Assembly (NCBI GenBank): GCA_900556255.1
Contig: USNZ01000039.1
Location: 1 to 8,515, forward strand
Source of the DNA: an uncultured Oscillospiraceae bacterium
Lineage (GTDB): Bacteria; Bacillota; Clostridia; Oscillospirales; Ruminococcaceae
Length of the DNA stretch: 8,515 nt
Direction of reading: 5' to 3'
A model generated the notes under the pieces. That model saw only the letters and a list, made by a program, of their open reading frames with translations, ran no database searches and was not told where the DNA came from. Each line of letters opens with the position of its first letter. Position 1 is the first letter of the stretch. A program made the translations under genes and the position numbers. Positions 1-6,645 of the stretch are shown piece after piece.

Positions 1-71
1 GTAAGACGGGAGTGGGTGGGCGGGGCGTCAAAAGAAAGTACATATACCGGGAAGGCGCCCACTATCAATTT
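1..71. other. Gene-free leader stretch at window edge
   Basis: I see no credible gene here. A stop triplet TAA lies at 2-4 and could end an upstream plus-strand gene, but too little is visible to tell. The stretch is GC-rich to about position 58 and turns AT-rich just before the terminator hairpin that follows. The reading frame that opens near position 12 has no convincing ribosome-binding site and runs through the terminator and promoter and then out of frame through the next gene, so it is not a gene. Confidence 0.4.
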
Positions 72-106
72 TACAATTTCCCCTGCCGTAGGGAATTGTA
101 TTTTTT
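72..106 (+). terminator. Intrinsic terminator of the upstream unit
   Basis: The 5' arm TACAATTTCCC (72-82) pairs with GGGAATTGTA (91-100) around an 8-nt loop. There are ten base pairs with one bulged T, at 79. Six T residues follow directly (101-106). Hairpin plus T-run is the standard Rho-independent form on the plus strand. On the opposite strand the hairpin is followed by AAAATTG, so it is not a good bidirectional terminator. It probably ends a gene lying left of the window. Confidence 0.7.
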
Positions 107-124
107 GCGACAAAATGCTACTAT
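96..124 (+). promoter_or_regulatory. Possible promoter of the GH25 gene, extended -10 type
   Basis: TGC-TACTAT at 116-124 fits an extended -10 element. TTGTAT at 96-101 lies 17 bp upstream as a weak -35 (three of six consensus bases). An alternative -10 is TATATT at 122-127. The -35 falls in the 3' arm of the upstream terminator hairpin. The implied leader before the GTG start at 173 is about 40 nt. This is tentative, because the match is modest and AT-rich DNA here gives other options. Confidence 0.35.
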
Positions 125-172
125 ATTCCTAGAATCCGTTTTTAACTTTTTTATCAAGAAAGGTCAAGCATC

Positions 173-2857
173 GTGGCAGAAGAACGCTATGTATACCGCC
201 GTGCAGGCTCCGCGCCGCCGGCCCGCAAAAGTCCCGCCGCCAACACACCGCCGCCCCGCCGTCCGGCACCGCCAAAACGCCGCAAGCGCCGCCCCGTTCG
301 TGTGCTGGTGCTCTGCCTTGTCTGCGTACTGCTGGCTGCCGCCGGGGGCATCGCCCTGGTGCGCTGCGGCGTCGAGGAATCCGGCCCCGCCGTGCCGAAC
401 TTTGGCACCGCCGCGCCCGCGTGGCAGAAAAACGAGCTGGGCTACTATTTTAACAGTGCCGGCAGCGCCATACCCGCCGCCGTGCTGAAAGGCATGGACG
501 TATCGCGCTATCAGGGCGAGGTCGACTGGGAAAAGGCCAAAGCCGCCGGTATCGACTACGCCATTCTGCGCTGCGGCTTTGGCGGCGAGTGGGACGGGCA
601 GGAGGAAAACTGGGATCAGGACGACCCGCAGTTCCGCCGCAACGCCGACGAGTGCACCCGCCTGGGCATCCCGTTCGGCGTGTACCTCTACTCCTACGCC
701 ACCACGGTGGACGAAGCCCGCAGCGAGGCCGACCACGTTGCCCGCCTGCTGGGTCTGGTGGCACCGGCGTTTCCCGAACTGGGCGACTACACCGCCGCAC
801 CCTACCAGCTCAGCTACCCCGTGTACTACGACCTGGAGGATAAATACATTACCAAGGTGCTGCCGGACGAGATGGCCGAAATTGTACAGGCGTTTTTTGA
901 CCGCCTGACCGAGCACGGCTACGCGGGCAAGCAGGGGCTGTACGCCTCGCTGAACTGGGTTCGCAGCCGTTTTTCCGACCCCGCCTTTGACCCCTGGCGC
1001 GAAAATCTGTGGATCGCGCGCTTCTCCGACGAGCCGGGCTACACGGGCACCTACGATATGTGGCAGTGCAGCTGCAAGGCCGTGGGCGCAGACTACGGCG
1101 TCGAGAGCGAGACCGTCGACCTGAACCTTGTCATGCGGCCCTTTGTGCCCACCGGCATCAAGGATTGCATCAGCAAATTTACCGACGCCAAACTCGTGAA
1201 CGACACCCGCCAGTGGGAGCTGCACCTTGCCAACAAGGACGACCGCGCCACCCTGACCACCAACCGCGACGACACCGAGACACAGAACGTTTTCTGGACG
1301 ACCAGCAACAAAAATGTCGCCACTGTGGACAAAAACGGTACCGTGCGCGCCCGCACCGATGCGGGCGAGTGCACCCTTACCGCCACGCTGGCCGACGGCA
1401 CCGAGAGTTTTTCCTGCATCGTGCGGGTGGGTGACATCACGGTGCCCATTTTTGCCACGGCCGGCCTGCAGGGCAGCCGCGATCGCATTGCCGACGCCGC
1501 CGCCCAAAAAGCGGGCACCCCCGATGCCATTTTGGTGGATGCCGGCAACAGCCTGCACGGCACCCCCATGGCCAGCATGACCGGCGGCATGGATATGATG
1601 AGCGCCTTTTCCGCCGCCGGGTACGACCTGCAGGCCGTCAGCCTGTGGGATATGGCCTACGGCAACAGCCGCCTGCTGAGCGACGCCAACATGGCCGCCG
1701 GGCCGACGCTTGCCTCCAATTTGCAGGACGCCAACGGCACCCCCGTTTTGTACCGTTCCACCAGTTGGAACCGCAACAAGGTCACCGACGGCCAGACCGC
1801 CGTGATCGAGCGAGCCGGGTACAAAATCGGCTTTTTCAGCCTGAACGAGCCGAACGGCACCGTATTTACGACCTTTAACAGCGAGGGTTTCTCCCCCGCC
1901 GACTTTACCGAAAATGCCGCCAAGCAGATCGAGGCGCTGCAAAAGCAGGGCGTCGATGCCATCGTGTGCATCGCGTCCACTGCGCCCGCCGACAACGGCT
2001 GGCAAAAAGCACTGCTCAAGCAGGGGGTGGACGCCATCATCACGACGGCAGCCACCGCCGACAGCGACCGCGTACTGGCGGCCGGGCTGGGCACCGACGG
2101 TCTGGCGCGGCTGGATCTGACCTTTACCCAAGGCGGCGGCTGCACCGTGACGGTTCAGCCTGCCCTGACCGCCGCCGAGCTGGACGCCGCCCGCACCGAT
2201 CTGACGGCGGCCGCCGCCACCGCCCGTGACAGCGAGGACGACCCCACCGCCCCCACCGAACGCGCCGATGAGGCCCCGCAAAAGGCCGCCGACGCTTACG
2301 TCTATGCCGAGGCGCTGATGCAGGGGCTGGATCTGGACGACCAAAGTATTTGGAACACGACGCTGTTCACCTTTGCCGAGAACACCGCCGCCAAAAAGAC
2401 CATCACCTTCGGCAACTATGTGGCCGCACTGTACAGCGACATTGCCGCTGCCCATGTGGGCAGCCTGCTGCCTGAGGGCACCGAGATCACCGCGCTGGCC
2501 TGCGGCGTGACCGAGCCGGCCTTTGGCGAAATCAGCCGCGGCGCGTTGATAGACGCCCTGCCGCAGTGCGCACGGATCCAGCTTATCAAAACCGATGCCG
2601 AGACCGCCAAGACGCTGGCCGCCCTGGGCGAGCGCACCTACCTGAACAGCCTGACCGAGTTTGCGCCGGAGGGCGATACCTATCTGGTCACCGACAGCGT
2701 GACGCTTTCGGCCCTGGATGCCGCCAGCTACACCGTTTTGCAGGATTACGGCGATGTATTTTGGGCCGTTCGTATGAATATCAACGATTTGACAAGCAAT
2801 TTCCAGGAACCCTTTACCCTGCCCGAAGCCCCCAGCAAGGGCGTCGGACGCCGATAA
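173..2857 (+). CDS. Membrane-anchored GH25 muramidase fused to a Big2-like domain and a degenerate 5'-nucleotidase module
   Basis: The protein has 894 aa. It starts at GTG (173) behind AAGAAAGG at 156-163, 9 nt upstream. Residues 1-40 are a Pro/Arg-rich cytoplasmic head and about 42-64 a single membrane helix, so the rest should be outside the cell. Residues 106-322 are a GH25 (lysozyme / N-acetylmuramidase) domain. Visible GH25 features are D109 in GMDVSRYQG, the catalytic DLE pair D220/E222 after YPVYY, and the closing MWQ...VDLNLV segment. These predict cleavage of the peptidoglycan MurNAc-GlcNAc bond. Residues about 345-419 resemble a bacterial Ig-like (Big2) fold (FWTTSNKNVATVDKNGTVRA). 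Residues 422-665 align with the metallophosphatase domain of 5'-nucleotidases and 700-868 with their C-terminal domain (GEISRGALIDALPQ). The metal ligands of that family are missing, so only the muramidase looks active. The nucleotidase-like part may bind rather than hydrolyse. It is probably the first gene of an operon with the next two. Confidence 0.88.
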   Translation: MAEERYVYRRAGSAPPARKSPAANTPPPRRPAPPKRRKRRPVRVLVLCLVCVLLAAAGGIALVRCGVEESGPAVPNFGTAAPAWQKNELGYYFNSAGSAIPAAVLKGMDVSRYQGEVDWEKAKAAGIDYAILRCGFGGEWDGQEENWDQDDPQFRRNADECTRLGIPFGVYLYSYATTVDEARSEADHVARLLGLVAPAFPELGDYTAAPYQLSYPVYYDLEDKYITKVLPDEMAEIVQAFFDRLTEHGYAGKQGLYASLNWVRSRFSDPAFDPWRENLWIARFSDEPGYTGTYDMWQCSCKAVGADYGVESETVDLNLVMRPFVPTGIKDCISKFTDAKLVNDTRQWELHLANKDDRATLTTNRDDTETQNVFWTTSNKNVATVDKNGTVRARTDAGECTLTATLADGTESFSCIVRVGDITVPIFATAGLQGSRDRIADAAAQKAGTPDAILVDAGNSLHGTPMASMTGGMDMMSAFSAAGYDLQAVSLWDMAYGNSRLLSDANMAAGPTLASNLQDANGTPVLYRSTSWNRNKVTDGQTAVIERAGYKIGFFSLNEPNGTVFTTFNSEGFSPADFTENAAKQIEALQKQGVDAIVCIASTAPADNGWQKALLKQGVDAIITTAATADSDRVLAAGLGTDGLARLDLTFTQGGGCTVTVQPALTAAELDAARTDLTAAAATARDSEDDPTAPTERADEAPQKAADAYVYAEALMQGLDLDDQSIWNTTLFTFAENTAAKKTITFGNYVAALYSDIAAAHVGSLLPEGTEITALACGVTEPAFGEISRGALIDALPQCARIQLIKTDAETAKTLAALGERTYLNSLTEFAPEGDTYLVTDSVTLSALDAASYTVLQDYGDVFWAVRMNINDLTSNFQEPFTLPEAPSKGVGRR

Positions 2858-2861
2858 TTTT

Positions 2862-2867
2862 GGGAGG
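2862..2867 (+). promoter_or_regulatory. Ribosome-binding site that fixes the start of the beta-CASP gene
   Basis: GGGAGG lies 7 nt before ATG 2875. It decides the start: the same frame stays open upstream to about 2566, inside the GH25 gene, but that extension has no ribosome site. The family's conserved N-terminus (MKLTFLGAAREVTGS) begins exactly at 2875. Confidence 0.85.
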
Positions 2868-2874
2868 TGCTTCT

Positions 2875-4500
2875 ATGAAACTGACGTTTTTGGGCGCAGC
2901 GCGGGAGGTTACCGGCAGCTGCACACAGGTGGAGGCCGCCGGCCACTGCTTTTTGGTGGACTGCGGCATGGAGCAAGGGCGCGACGTCTACGAGAACACC
3001 CCCCTGCCCTTTGCCCCCGGCCGCTACGAGGCGCTGCTGCTGACCCATGCGCACATCGACCATTCGGGGCGCATCCCCTACCTGTACAAAAACGGGTTCC
3101 GTTCCCCCATCTACACTACCGATGCCACCACCGACCTGTGCGACATCATGCTGGAGGACTCGGCCCATATCCAGGAGCAGGAGGCCGAGTGGAAAAACCG
3201 CAAGGCGCAGCGCAGCGGTGCGGCGGCGATCGAGCCGGACTACACCGTGGAGGACGCGCAAAAGGTCATGCGCCAGTTCGTGCCCTGCCCCTATGACAAA
3301 TGGCTGACGCTTTTTGACGGTGACACGGGAAAAATCGAGATGCTGTTCACCGACGTGGGGCACCTTTTGGGCAGCGCGTCCATCTCGCTGCGCATTACCG
3401 AGCCGGGCCGCAGCGCCGAGACGCTGGTGTTTTCGGGCGATATCGGCAACCTGCACCAGCCCCTTATCAAGGATCCCGCCGTGCCGCCCCACGCCGATTA
3501 TCTGGTGATGGAATCGACCTATGGCGACCGCAGCCACGGCCCCAAGCCCGATTATCTGGGTGAGCTGACGCAGATTTTGCAGCAAACCTTTGACCGCGGC
3601 GGCAACGTGGTAGTACCCAGCTTTGCCGTTGGCCGCACACAGGAGCTGCTGTATTTTATCCGCCAGATCAAGGCCGAGGGGCGCATACACGGACATGACA
3701 ATTTTCCCGTGTATGTGGACAGCCCGCTGGCCAGCAAGTCTACGACGATTTTCCGCGAAAATTATCTGGAATGTTACGACGATGAGGCCATGGCGCTGGT
3801 GCAGGCAGGCGAAAACCCGCTGCAATTCCCGGGGCTGCACATCAGCGAAACCAAGGAGGATTCCGTTGCCATCAACAGCGACACGACGCCCAAGGTCATT
3901 TTGTCGGCCTCCGGCATGTGCGACGCGGGCCGTATCCGTCACCACCTGAAGTACAACCTGTGGCGGCCGGAGTGCACGGTGCTGTTTGTGGGGTTCCAAA
4001 GCCCCGGCACGCTGGGAAACGCCCTGCTGGGCGGCGCGACCGAGGTCAAGCTGTTCGGTGAGCCTGTGCAGGTCAAGGCAAAGATCTGCCAGCTGGGCGG
4101 GCTTTCGGGCCATGCGGACAACATCGGGCTGGAGGCGTGGCTGAAAGCCTTTGACGAAAAGCCCAAGTTTGTATTTGTCAACCACGGCGAGGACGCTGTG
4201 GCGCAGCACTGGGCCGAGCACCTACAAGCCATCGGCTATGAGGCGGACGCGCCGTACAACGGCGGCATCTGGGTGGCCGGGCAGGGGCGCGTGGCCTGCG
4301 CCGAGACCGGCAACACACAAAAAATCGCACCCACGCAAAAAATCGCCTCTGTGCGCACCAGCGCCGCCTTTGAACGATTGCTTGCCACAGGACGCCGCCT
4401 GATGGCCCTGATAGAACGCAGCCGCGGCTGTGCCAACAAGGACCTTGGCAAATTTGCTGACCAAATCGCCGCGCTTTGCGACAAATGGGAGAAATACTGA
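2875..4500 (+). CDS. MBL-fold beta-CASP ribonuclease (CPSF-73 / TTHA0252-like)
   Basis: This is a cytoplasmic zinc-dependent nuclease of 541 aa, expected to process or degrade RNA. All hallmark motifs are present. HAHIDH is at 58-63, H163 in GHLLGSAS, and D189 in SGDIGN. Beta-CASP motif A is E213 in MESTYGD, motif B is H356/H357 in GRIRHH, and motif C is H413 in LSGHADN. A further conserved VNHGE lies at 435-439. The layout matches the bacterial and archaeal CPSF-like branch rather than RNase J, which has different spacing and its own C-terminal domain. After the core (ending near 475) comes a C-terminal extension of about 65 residues. It holds a tandem six-residue repeat and a helical, basic segment, and is longer than in the compact Thermus-type enzyme. 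The gene begins 17 bp after the GH25 stop and ends 3 bp before the DUF5662 start. The family assignment is firm; the RNA substrate is not known. Confidence 0.93.
   Translation: MKLTFLGAAREVTGSCTQVEAAGHCFLVDCGMEQGRDVYENTPLPFAPGRYEALLLTHAHIDHSGRIPYLYKNGFRSPIYTTDATTDLCDIMLEDSAHIQEQEAEWKNRKAQRSGAAAIEPDYTVEDAQKVMRQFVPCPYDKWLTLFDGDTGKIEMLFTDVGHLLGSASISLRITEPGRSAETLVFSGDIGNLHQPLIKDPAVPPHADYLVMESTYGDRSHGPKPDYLGELTQILQQTFDRGGNVVVPSFAVGRTQELLYFIRQIKAEGRIHGHDNFPVYVDSPLASKSTTIFRENYLECYDDEAMALVQAGENPLQFPGLHISETKEDSVAINSDTTPKVILSASGMCDAGRIRHHLKYNLWRPECTVLFVGFQSPGTLGNALLGGATEVKLFGEPVQVKAKICQLGGLSGHADNIGLEAWLKAFDEKPKFVFVNHGEDAVAQHWAEHLQAIGYEADAPYNGGIWVAGQGRVACAETGNTQKIAPTQKIASVRTSAAFERLLATGRRLMALIERSRGCANKDLGKFADQIAALCDKWEKY
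4315..4350 (+). repeat. Tandem 18-bp repeat inside the RNase gene
   Basis: Two adjacent 18-bp units (4315-4332 and 4333-4350) encode TQKIAP and TQKIAS, residues 481-492 of the beta-CASP protein. The units are nearly identical and share CAAAAAATCGC. The repeat lies in the linker between the nuclease core and the C-terminal extension, where a small in-frame duplication would be tolerated. Confidence 0.8.
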
Positions 4501-4503
4501 TAC

Positions 4504-5040
4504 ATGTGGCATCCGATCAAACACTATAAAACGATACATCACCATAAAATGCTGGTCATGCAGAACTGCTTCCGCTGCGGGCTGTACCGCCAGGGACTTA
4601 TGCATGACCTGAGCAAGCTCTCCCCCGTGGAGTTTTGGGCGGGGGCAAAATACTGGCAAGGCAGCTGCAGCCCCAACAATGCGCAGCGCAAGGCCGAGGG
4701 GTACAGCGCCGCGTGGCTGCACCACAAAGGCCGCAACAAGCACCACCTGGAATACTGGATCGACTACGCACCCGATGGCGACCACAAGATGGCCGGCATG
4801 CGTATGCCCGAAAAGTATGTGGCCGAGATGGTGTGCGACCGCATCGCCGCCAGCAAAAACTACAAGGGCAATGCCTACACCGATGCCGCCGCGTGGGAGT
4901 ACTACGCCCACAGCCGCGACCATTATATCCTGCACCCCGACACCCGCCGCCAGCTGGAAACCTGCCTGCTGATTCTGCGCGACGAGGGCGAGGATGCATG
5001 CTTTGGGTATATCCGCCGGGAGCTGCTGGGGAAAAAGTAA
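4504..5040 (+). CDS. DUF5662 family protein
   Basis: The protein has 178 aa with no signal peptide or membrane helix, so it is probably cytoplasmic. I recognise the DUF5662 pattern: a short His-rich start (HYKTIHHHK, 7-15), GLMHDLSKLSPVEFW (31-45), SPNNA (56-60), WLHHKGRNKHH (71-81), MPEKYVAEMVCDRIAASK (101-118), and an acidic C-terminal part. The family has no established function that I know of. The order His, His-Asp (H34-D35), His-His (H73-H74) and a later Asp (D112) recalls HD-domain metal sites, so a metal-dependent hydrolase is possible; that is inference. The start is 3 bp after the RNase stop. GGGAG at 4487-4491, inside the RNase gene, is the likely ribosome site with a rather long 12-nt spacer, so translation may be coupled to the RNase. 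The gene ends about 90 bp before a strong terminator. Confidence 0.85.
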   Translation: MWHPIKHYKTIHHHKMLVMQNCFRCGLYRQGLMHDLSKLSPVEFWAGAKYWQGSCSPNNAQRKAEGYSAAWLHHKGRNKHHLEYWIDYAPDGDHKMAGMRMPEKYVAEMVCDRIAASKNYKGNAYTDAAAWEYYAHSRDHYILHPDTRRQLETCLLILRDEGEDACFGYIRRELLGKK

Positions 5041-5049
5041 GACACGCTC

Positions 5050-5102
5050 AAAGAAGGGGTTCGTCGCGGTGTGGCTGCGCCACGCTCCTGCACCCCTCCT
5101 TT
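5050..5102 (+). other. Two-tier inverted repeat downstream of the DUF5662 gene
   Basis: The outer arms AAAGAAGGGG (5050-5059) and CCCCTCCTTT (5093-5102) pair with one A-C mismatch. Inside them, GTGTGGC (5069-5075) pairs with GCCACGC (5079-5085) around a TGC loop, with one G-T pair. No T-run follows, so it is not a terminator, and there is no convincing gene in it. It may be an RNA stability hairpin in the 3' untranslated region, or one copy of a dispersed intergenic repeat. Confidence 0.5.
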
Positions 5103-5132
5103 GGATTCACCCCATCGCTTTCCTACACGCTG

Positions 5133-5164
5133 ACCTGCCGTTTGCGATGAACGGCAGGTTTTTT
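5133..5164 (+). terminator. Intrinsic terminator of the GH25-RNase-DUF5662 operon
   Basis: A perfect 10-bp stem, ACCTGCCGTT (5133-5142) with AACGGCAGGT (5150-5159), encloses a 7-nt loop (TGCGATG) and is followed by a T-run from 5159 to 5164. It is strong on the plus strand. On the minus strand the hairpin lies just past the MocR stop but is followed by CAGCG rather than T residues, so it would be at best a weak terminator for that gene. Confidence 0.9.
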
Positions 5165-5167
5165 GTT

Positions 5168-6562
5168 TCACGATTGCTTGTTCCACGCCTTGGCCAATGC
5201 GGCGGCCACGGCGTCAATGTCCGCGTCCCGCAGGGCCGAGTATCCCGCCACCACCGTGTTGGGGGTGCAAAGCTCCGCGCGGGCCAGATAATACTCGCTC
5301 AGGCCGCGCAGACGCACCCCCTCGCGCGCGGCACTTTCCACCATGGCGCGTTCGCCTTGGGCACCCGGCATCGTCAGCAAAAAGTGCAGCCCGCTGTGCA
5401 CTGCGCCCAGCTGCACCCCCGGCAGGGCGGCGCGCAGGGCGGCGGCAAACGCCTCCATGCGGCGCTTGTACGCCAGACGGATGCGGGCCAGATGTCGGGT
5501 AAAATACCCGCCCTCAATAAACGCGCAGAGGGTCTGCTGCTCAAACCGCCCCACCGTGTTGGCATAGGCGGCAAAATCGCGGCGGTACCGCGCCAGCAGC
5601 GGGCGCGGCAGCACCATGCAGGCAATGCGGATGCCCGGCGCCAGACTTTTGGAGAAGGTCGTCAGGTACACCACAGGGCCGTCCGGCCCCGCCATGCCCT
5701 GCAGGCTGGGCAGCGGGCGGGTGTCAAAGCGAAACTCAGAGTCGTAGTCGTCCTCCAAAATATAACGGTTCGGGCGGGCAGCCGCCCAGGCCAGCAGCTC
5801 GGCGCGGCGGGTGGCGGGCATGGTGATGCCGGTGGGAAAATGATGGCTGGGCGTTAAATAGCACAGGCTTGCCCCGCTTTGCTCCAGCGCGGCGGCGGGC
5901 AGACCGTCGCGGTCGATATCCACCGGTACGCAGGCCAGCCCGCTGTTGCGCAAGACCGCCTGTGTGCGCGCGTAGCCGGGGTTTTCGATGGCGGCAAGGC
6001 TGCCCGCGAACAGGTGCGCCAGACACCCCAGCAGGTACTCAATGCCCGCGCCCACCACAATTTGGTCGGGTGTGCAGCAGACCCCGCGATAGCCCGAAAG
6101 ATACCACGCGATCTGCGCGCGCAGGGCCGCGTCGCCTTGCATTTCGCCCCGCTGCAAAAGTTCGGGGCGCTGGTACAAAAGCTCGCGCTGCAGCCGCCCC
6201 CAGCTGCGCGCAGGGAACAGCGCCGTGTCCACACTTCCTGTGGAAAGATCGTACAGCGGTGCATTTTCGGCAGGGTGCGGCTCCGCTGCGGGGGCGGGCG
6301 CGGCACGGCGCGGGTGCAGCATACCGTAGGTTTTCTGCACATAAAACCCGCTGCGGGGGCGGGCCTCGGCCAGACCCTCGGCGGCCAGCATCTGGTAGGC
6401 GGCATCCACGGTGTTTACGCTGACCCCCTGCTGCGCGGCCATGGTGCGCCGTCCCGGCAGCGGACTGCCCGGCGGCAGCACACCTTGGCGGATCTCGTCC
6501 GCTAAGGCGGCGTAGAGCTGCTCGTACAGCGGTATTTTGGCGTTCGGTTGCAGTTCTATCAC
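5168..6562 (-). CDS. MocR-family PLP-dependent transcriptional regulator (GntR HTH plus aminotransferase-like domain)
   Basis: The protein has 464 aa, a normal MocR length. Residues about 10-78 are a GntR winged helix-turn-helix (PLYEQLYAALADEI, then LPGRRTMAAQQGVSVNTVDAAY and the wing RPRSGFYV). A short linker (about 80-100) joins a fold-type I aminotransferase-like domain. The PLP site appears intact: Schiff-base lysine K305 in TTFSKSLAPG, the DDYDSEFR segment at 271-278, and NPGYA at 194-198. The C-terminal HLARIRLAYKRR is typical of the family. I place the start at GTG 6562, directly behind GGGAGG; a TTG at 6577 in the same frame would lie upstream of that site. Such regulators bind PLP and usually control a neighbouring divergent gene and themselves, as activators or repressors. 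Here the divergent neighbour is an ECF vitamin transporter subunit, which suggests a PdxR-like role in vitamin B6 supply. The effector is inferred. Confidence 0.9.
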   Translation of the reverse strand: MIELQPNAKIPLYEQLYAALADEIRQGVLPPGSPLPGRRTMAAQQGVSVNTVDAAYQMLAAEGLAEARPRSGFYVQKTYGMLHPRRAAPAPAAEPHPAENAPLYDLSTGSVDTALFPARSWGRLQRELLYQRPELLQRGEMQGDAALRAQIAWYLSGYRGVCCTPDQIVVGAGIEYLLGCLAHLFAGSLAAIENPGYARTQAVLRNSGLACVPVDIDRDGLPAAALEQSGASLCYLTPSHHFPTGITMPATRRAELLAWAAARPNRYILEDDYDSEFRFDTRPLPSLQGMAGPDGPVVYLTTFSKSLAPGIRIACMVLPRPLLARYRRDFAAYANTVGRFEQQTLCAFIEGGYFTRHLARIRLAYKRRMEAFAAALRAALPGVQLGAVHSGLHFLLTMPGAQGERAMVESAAREGVRLRGLSEYYLARAELCTPNTVVAGYSALRDADIDAVAAALAKAWNKQS

Positions 6563-6569
6563 GGCAAGC

Positions 6570-6575
6570 CCTCCC
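6570..6575 (-). promoter_or_regulatory. Ribosome-binding site that fixes the MocR start
   Basis: The minus strand reads GGGAGG from 6575 to 6570, 7 nt before the GTG at 6562-6560. This spacing favours GTG 6562 over the in-frame TTG at 6577. Confidence 0.8.
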
Positions 6576-6623
6576 AACTGGTACCATAAAACAATTAAAA
6601 ACTGGCCATTTTATTAGTGCCAG
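6576..6623. promoter_or_regulatory. Probable MocR operator region with repeated CTGG half-sites
   Basis: AACTGG occurs at 6576-6581 and again at 6600-6605, 24 bp apart. The first lies in the perfect palindrome TGGTACCA (6579-6586) and the second in TGGCCA (6603-6608). A third half-site in inverted orientation, GCCAG at 6619-6623, pairs with CTGGC at 6602-6606. Direct repeats of short half-sites in the divergent spacer are a known arrangement for MocR regulators. The elements cover the predicted minus-strand promoter and lie just upstream of the plus-strand -10, so binding could control both genes. The sites are seen in the sequence; the protein that binds them is inferred. Confidence 0.5.
6594..6623 (-). 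promoter_or_regulatory. Possible promoter of the MocR gene
   Basis: On the minus strand, TTTAAT (6599 to 6594) matches five of six -10 bases. CTGGCA (6623 to 6618) lies 18 bp upstream as a weak -35 (four of six). Transcription would start near 6587, about 25 nt before the GTG, exactly at the TGGTACCA palindrome. This is consistent with autoregulation. Confidence 0.4.
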
Positions 6624-6630
6624 AAAACGC

Positions 6631-6636
6631 TATAAT
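6631..6636 (+). promoter_or_regulatory. Perfect -10 box for the ECF-S gene, with poor -35
   Basis: TATAAT at 6631-6636 is a consensus -10. At 16-18 bp upstream the sequence (around 6607-6614) is only a T/A-rich run that resembles TTGACA poorly. A good -10 with no -35 often marks an activator-dependent promoter, and the CTGG repeats lie just where an activator would sit. The leader to ATG 6685 would be about 42 nt, too short for a typical riboswitch. Confidence 0.6.
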
Positions 6637-6645
6637 AGGAGCATA

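Noticed and set aside
12..488. A 158-residue plus-strand frame at the window start
   Set aside because: It spans an intrinsic terminator and the likely promoter, then runs out of frame through the GH25 N-terminus; its product is a Pro/Arg-rich shadow.
164..2455. A 763-residue open frame on the minus strand opposite the GH25 gene
   Set aside because: It is the mirror of a real gene with strong G/C third-position bias, which removes stops from the opposite strand. It is Gly/Val/Ala/His-rich and low in complexity with no recognisable domain, and it crosses well-conserved GH25 motifs on the other strand.
1436..2780. Active 5'-nucleotidase / 2',3'-cyclic phosphodiesterase annotation for the GH25 C-terminal half
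   Set aside because: The fold resemblance is real, but the Asp, Asn and His ligands needed for the dinuclear metal site are replaced or absent, so an activity-based name would mislead.
2566..2874. Upstream extension of the RNase frame into the GH25 gene
   Set aside because: The extension has no ribosome site, overlaps GH25 coding sequence in another frame, and precedes the conserved family N-terminus at 2875, which has its own GGGAGG.
2746..4221. A 491-residue open frame on the minus strand opposite the RNase gene
   Set aside because: Same codon-bias artefact. The plus strand carries every beta-CASP motif in order, and the antisense product shows no family features.
4994..5857. A 287-residue plus-strand frame over the terminator and the MocR gene
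   Set aside because: It runs through a perfect terminator hairpin and lies antisense to conserved MocR motifs; composition is Gly/Arg/His-rich, as expected for a shadow.
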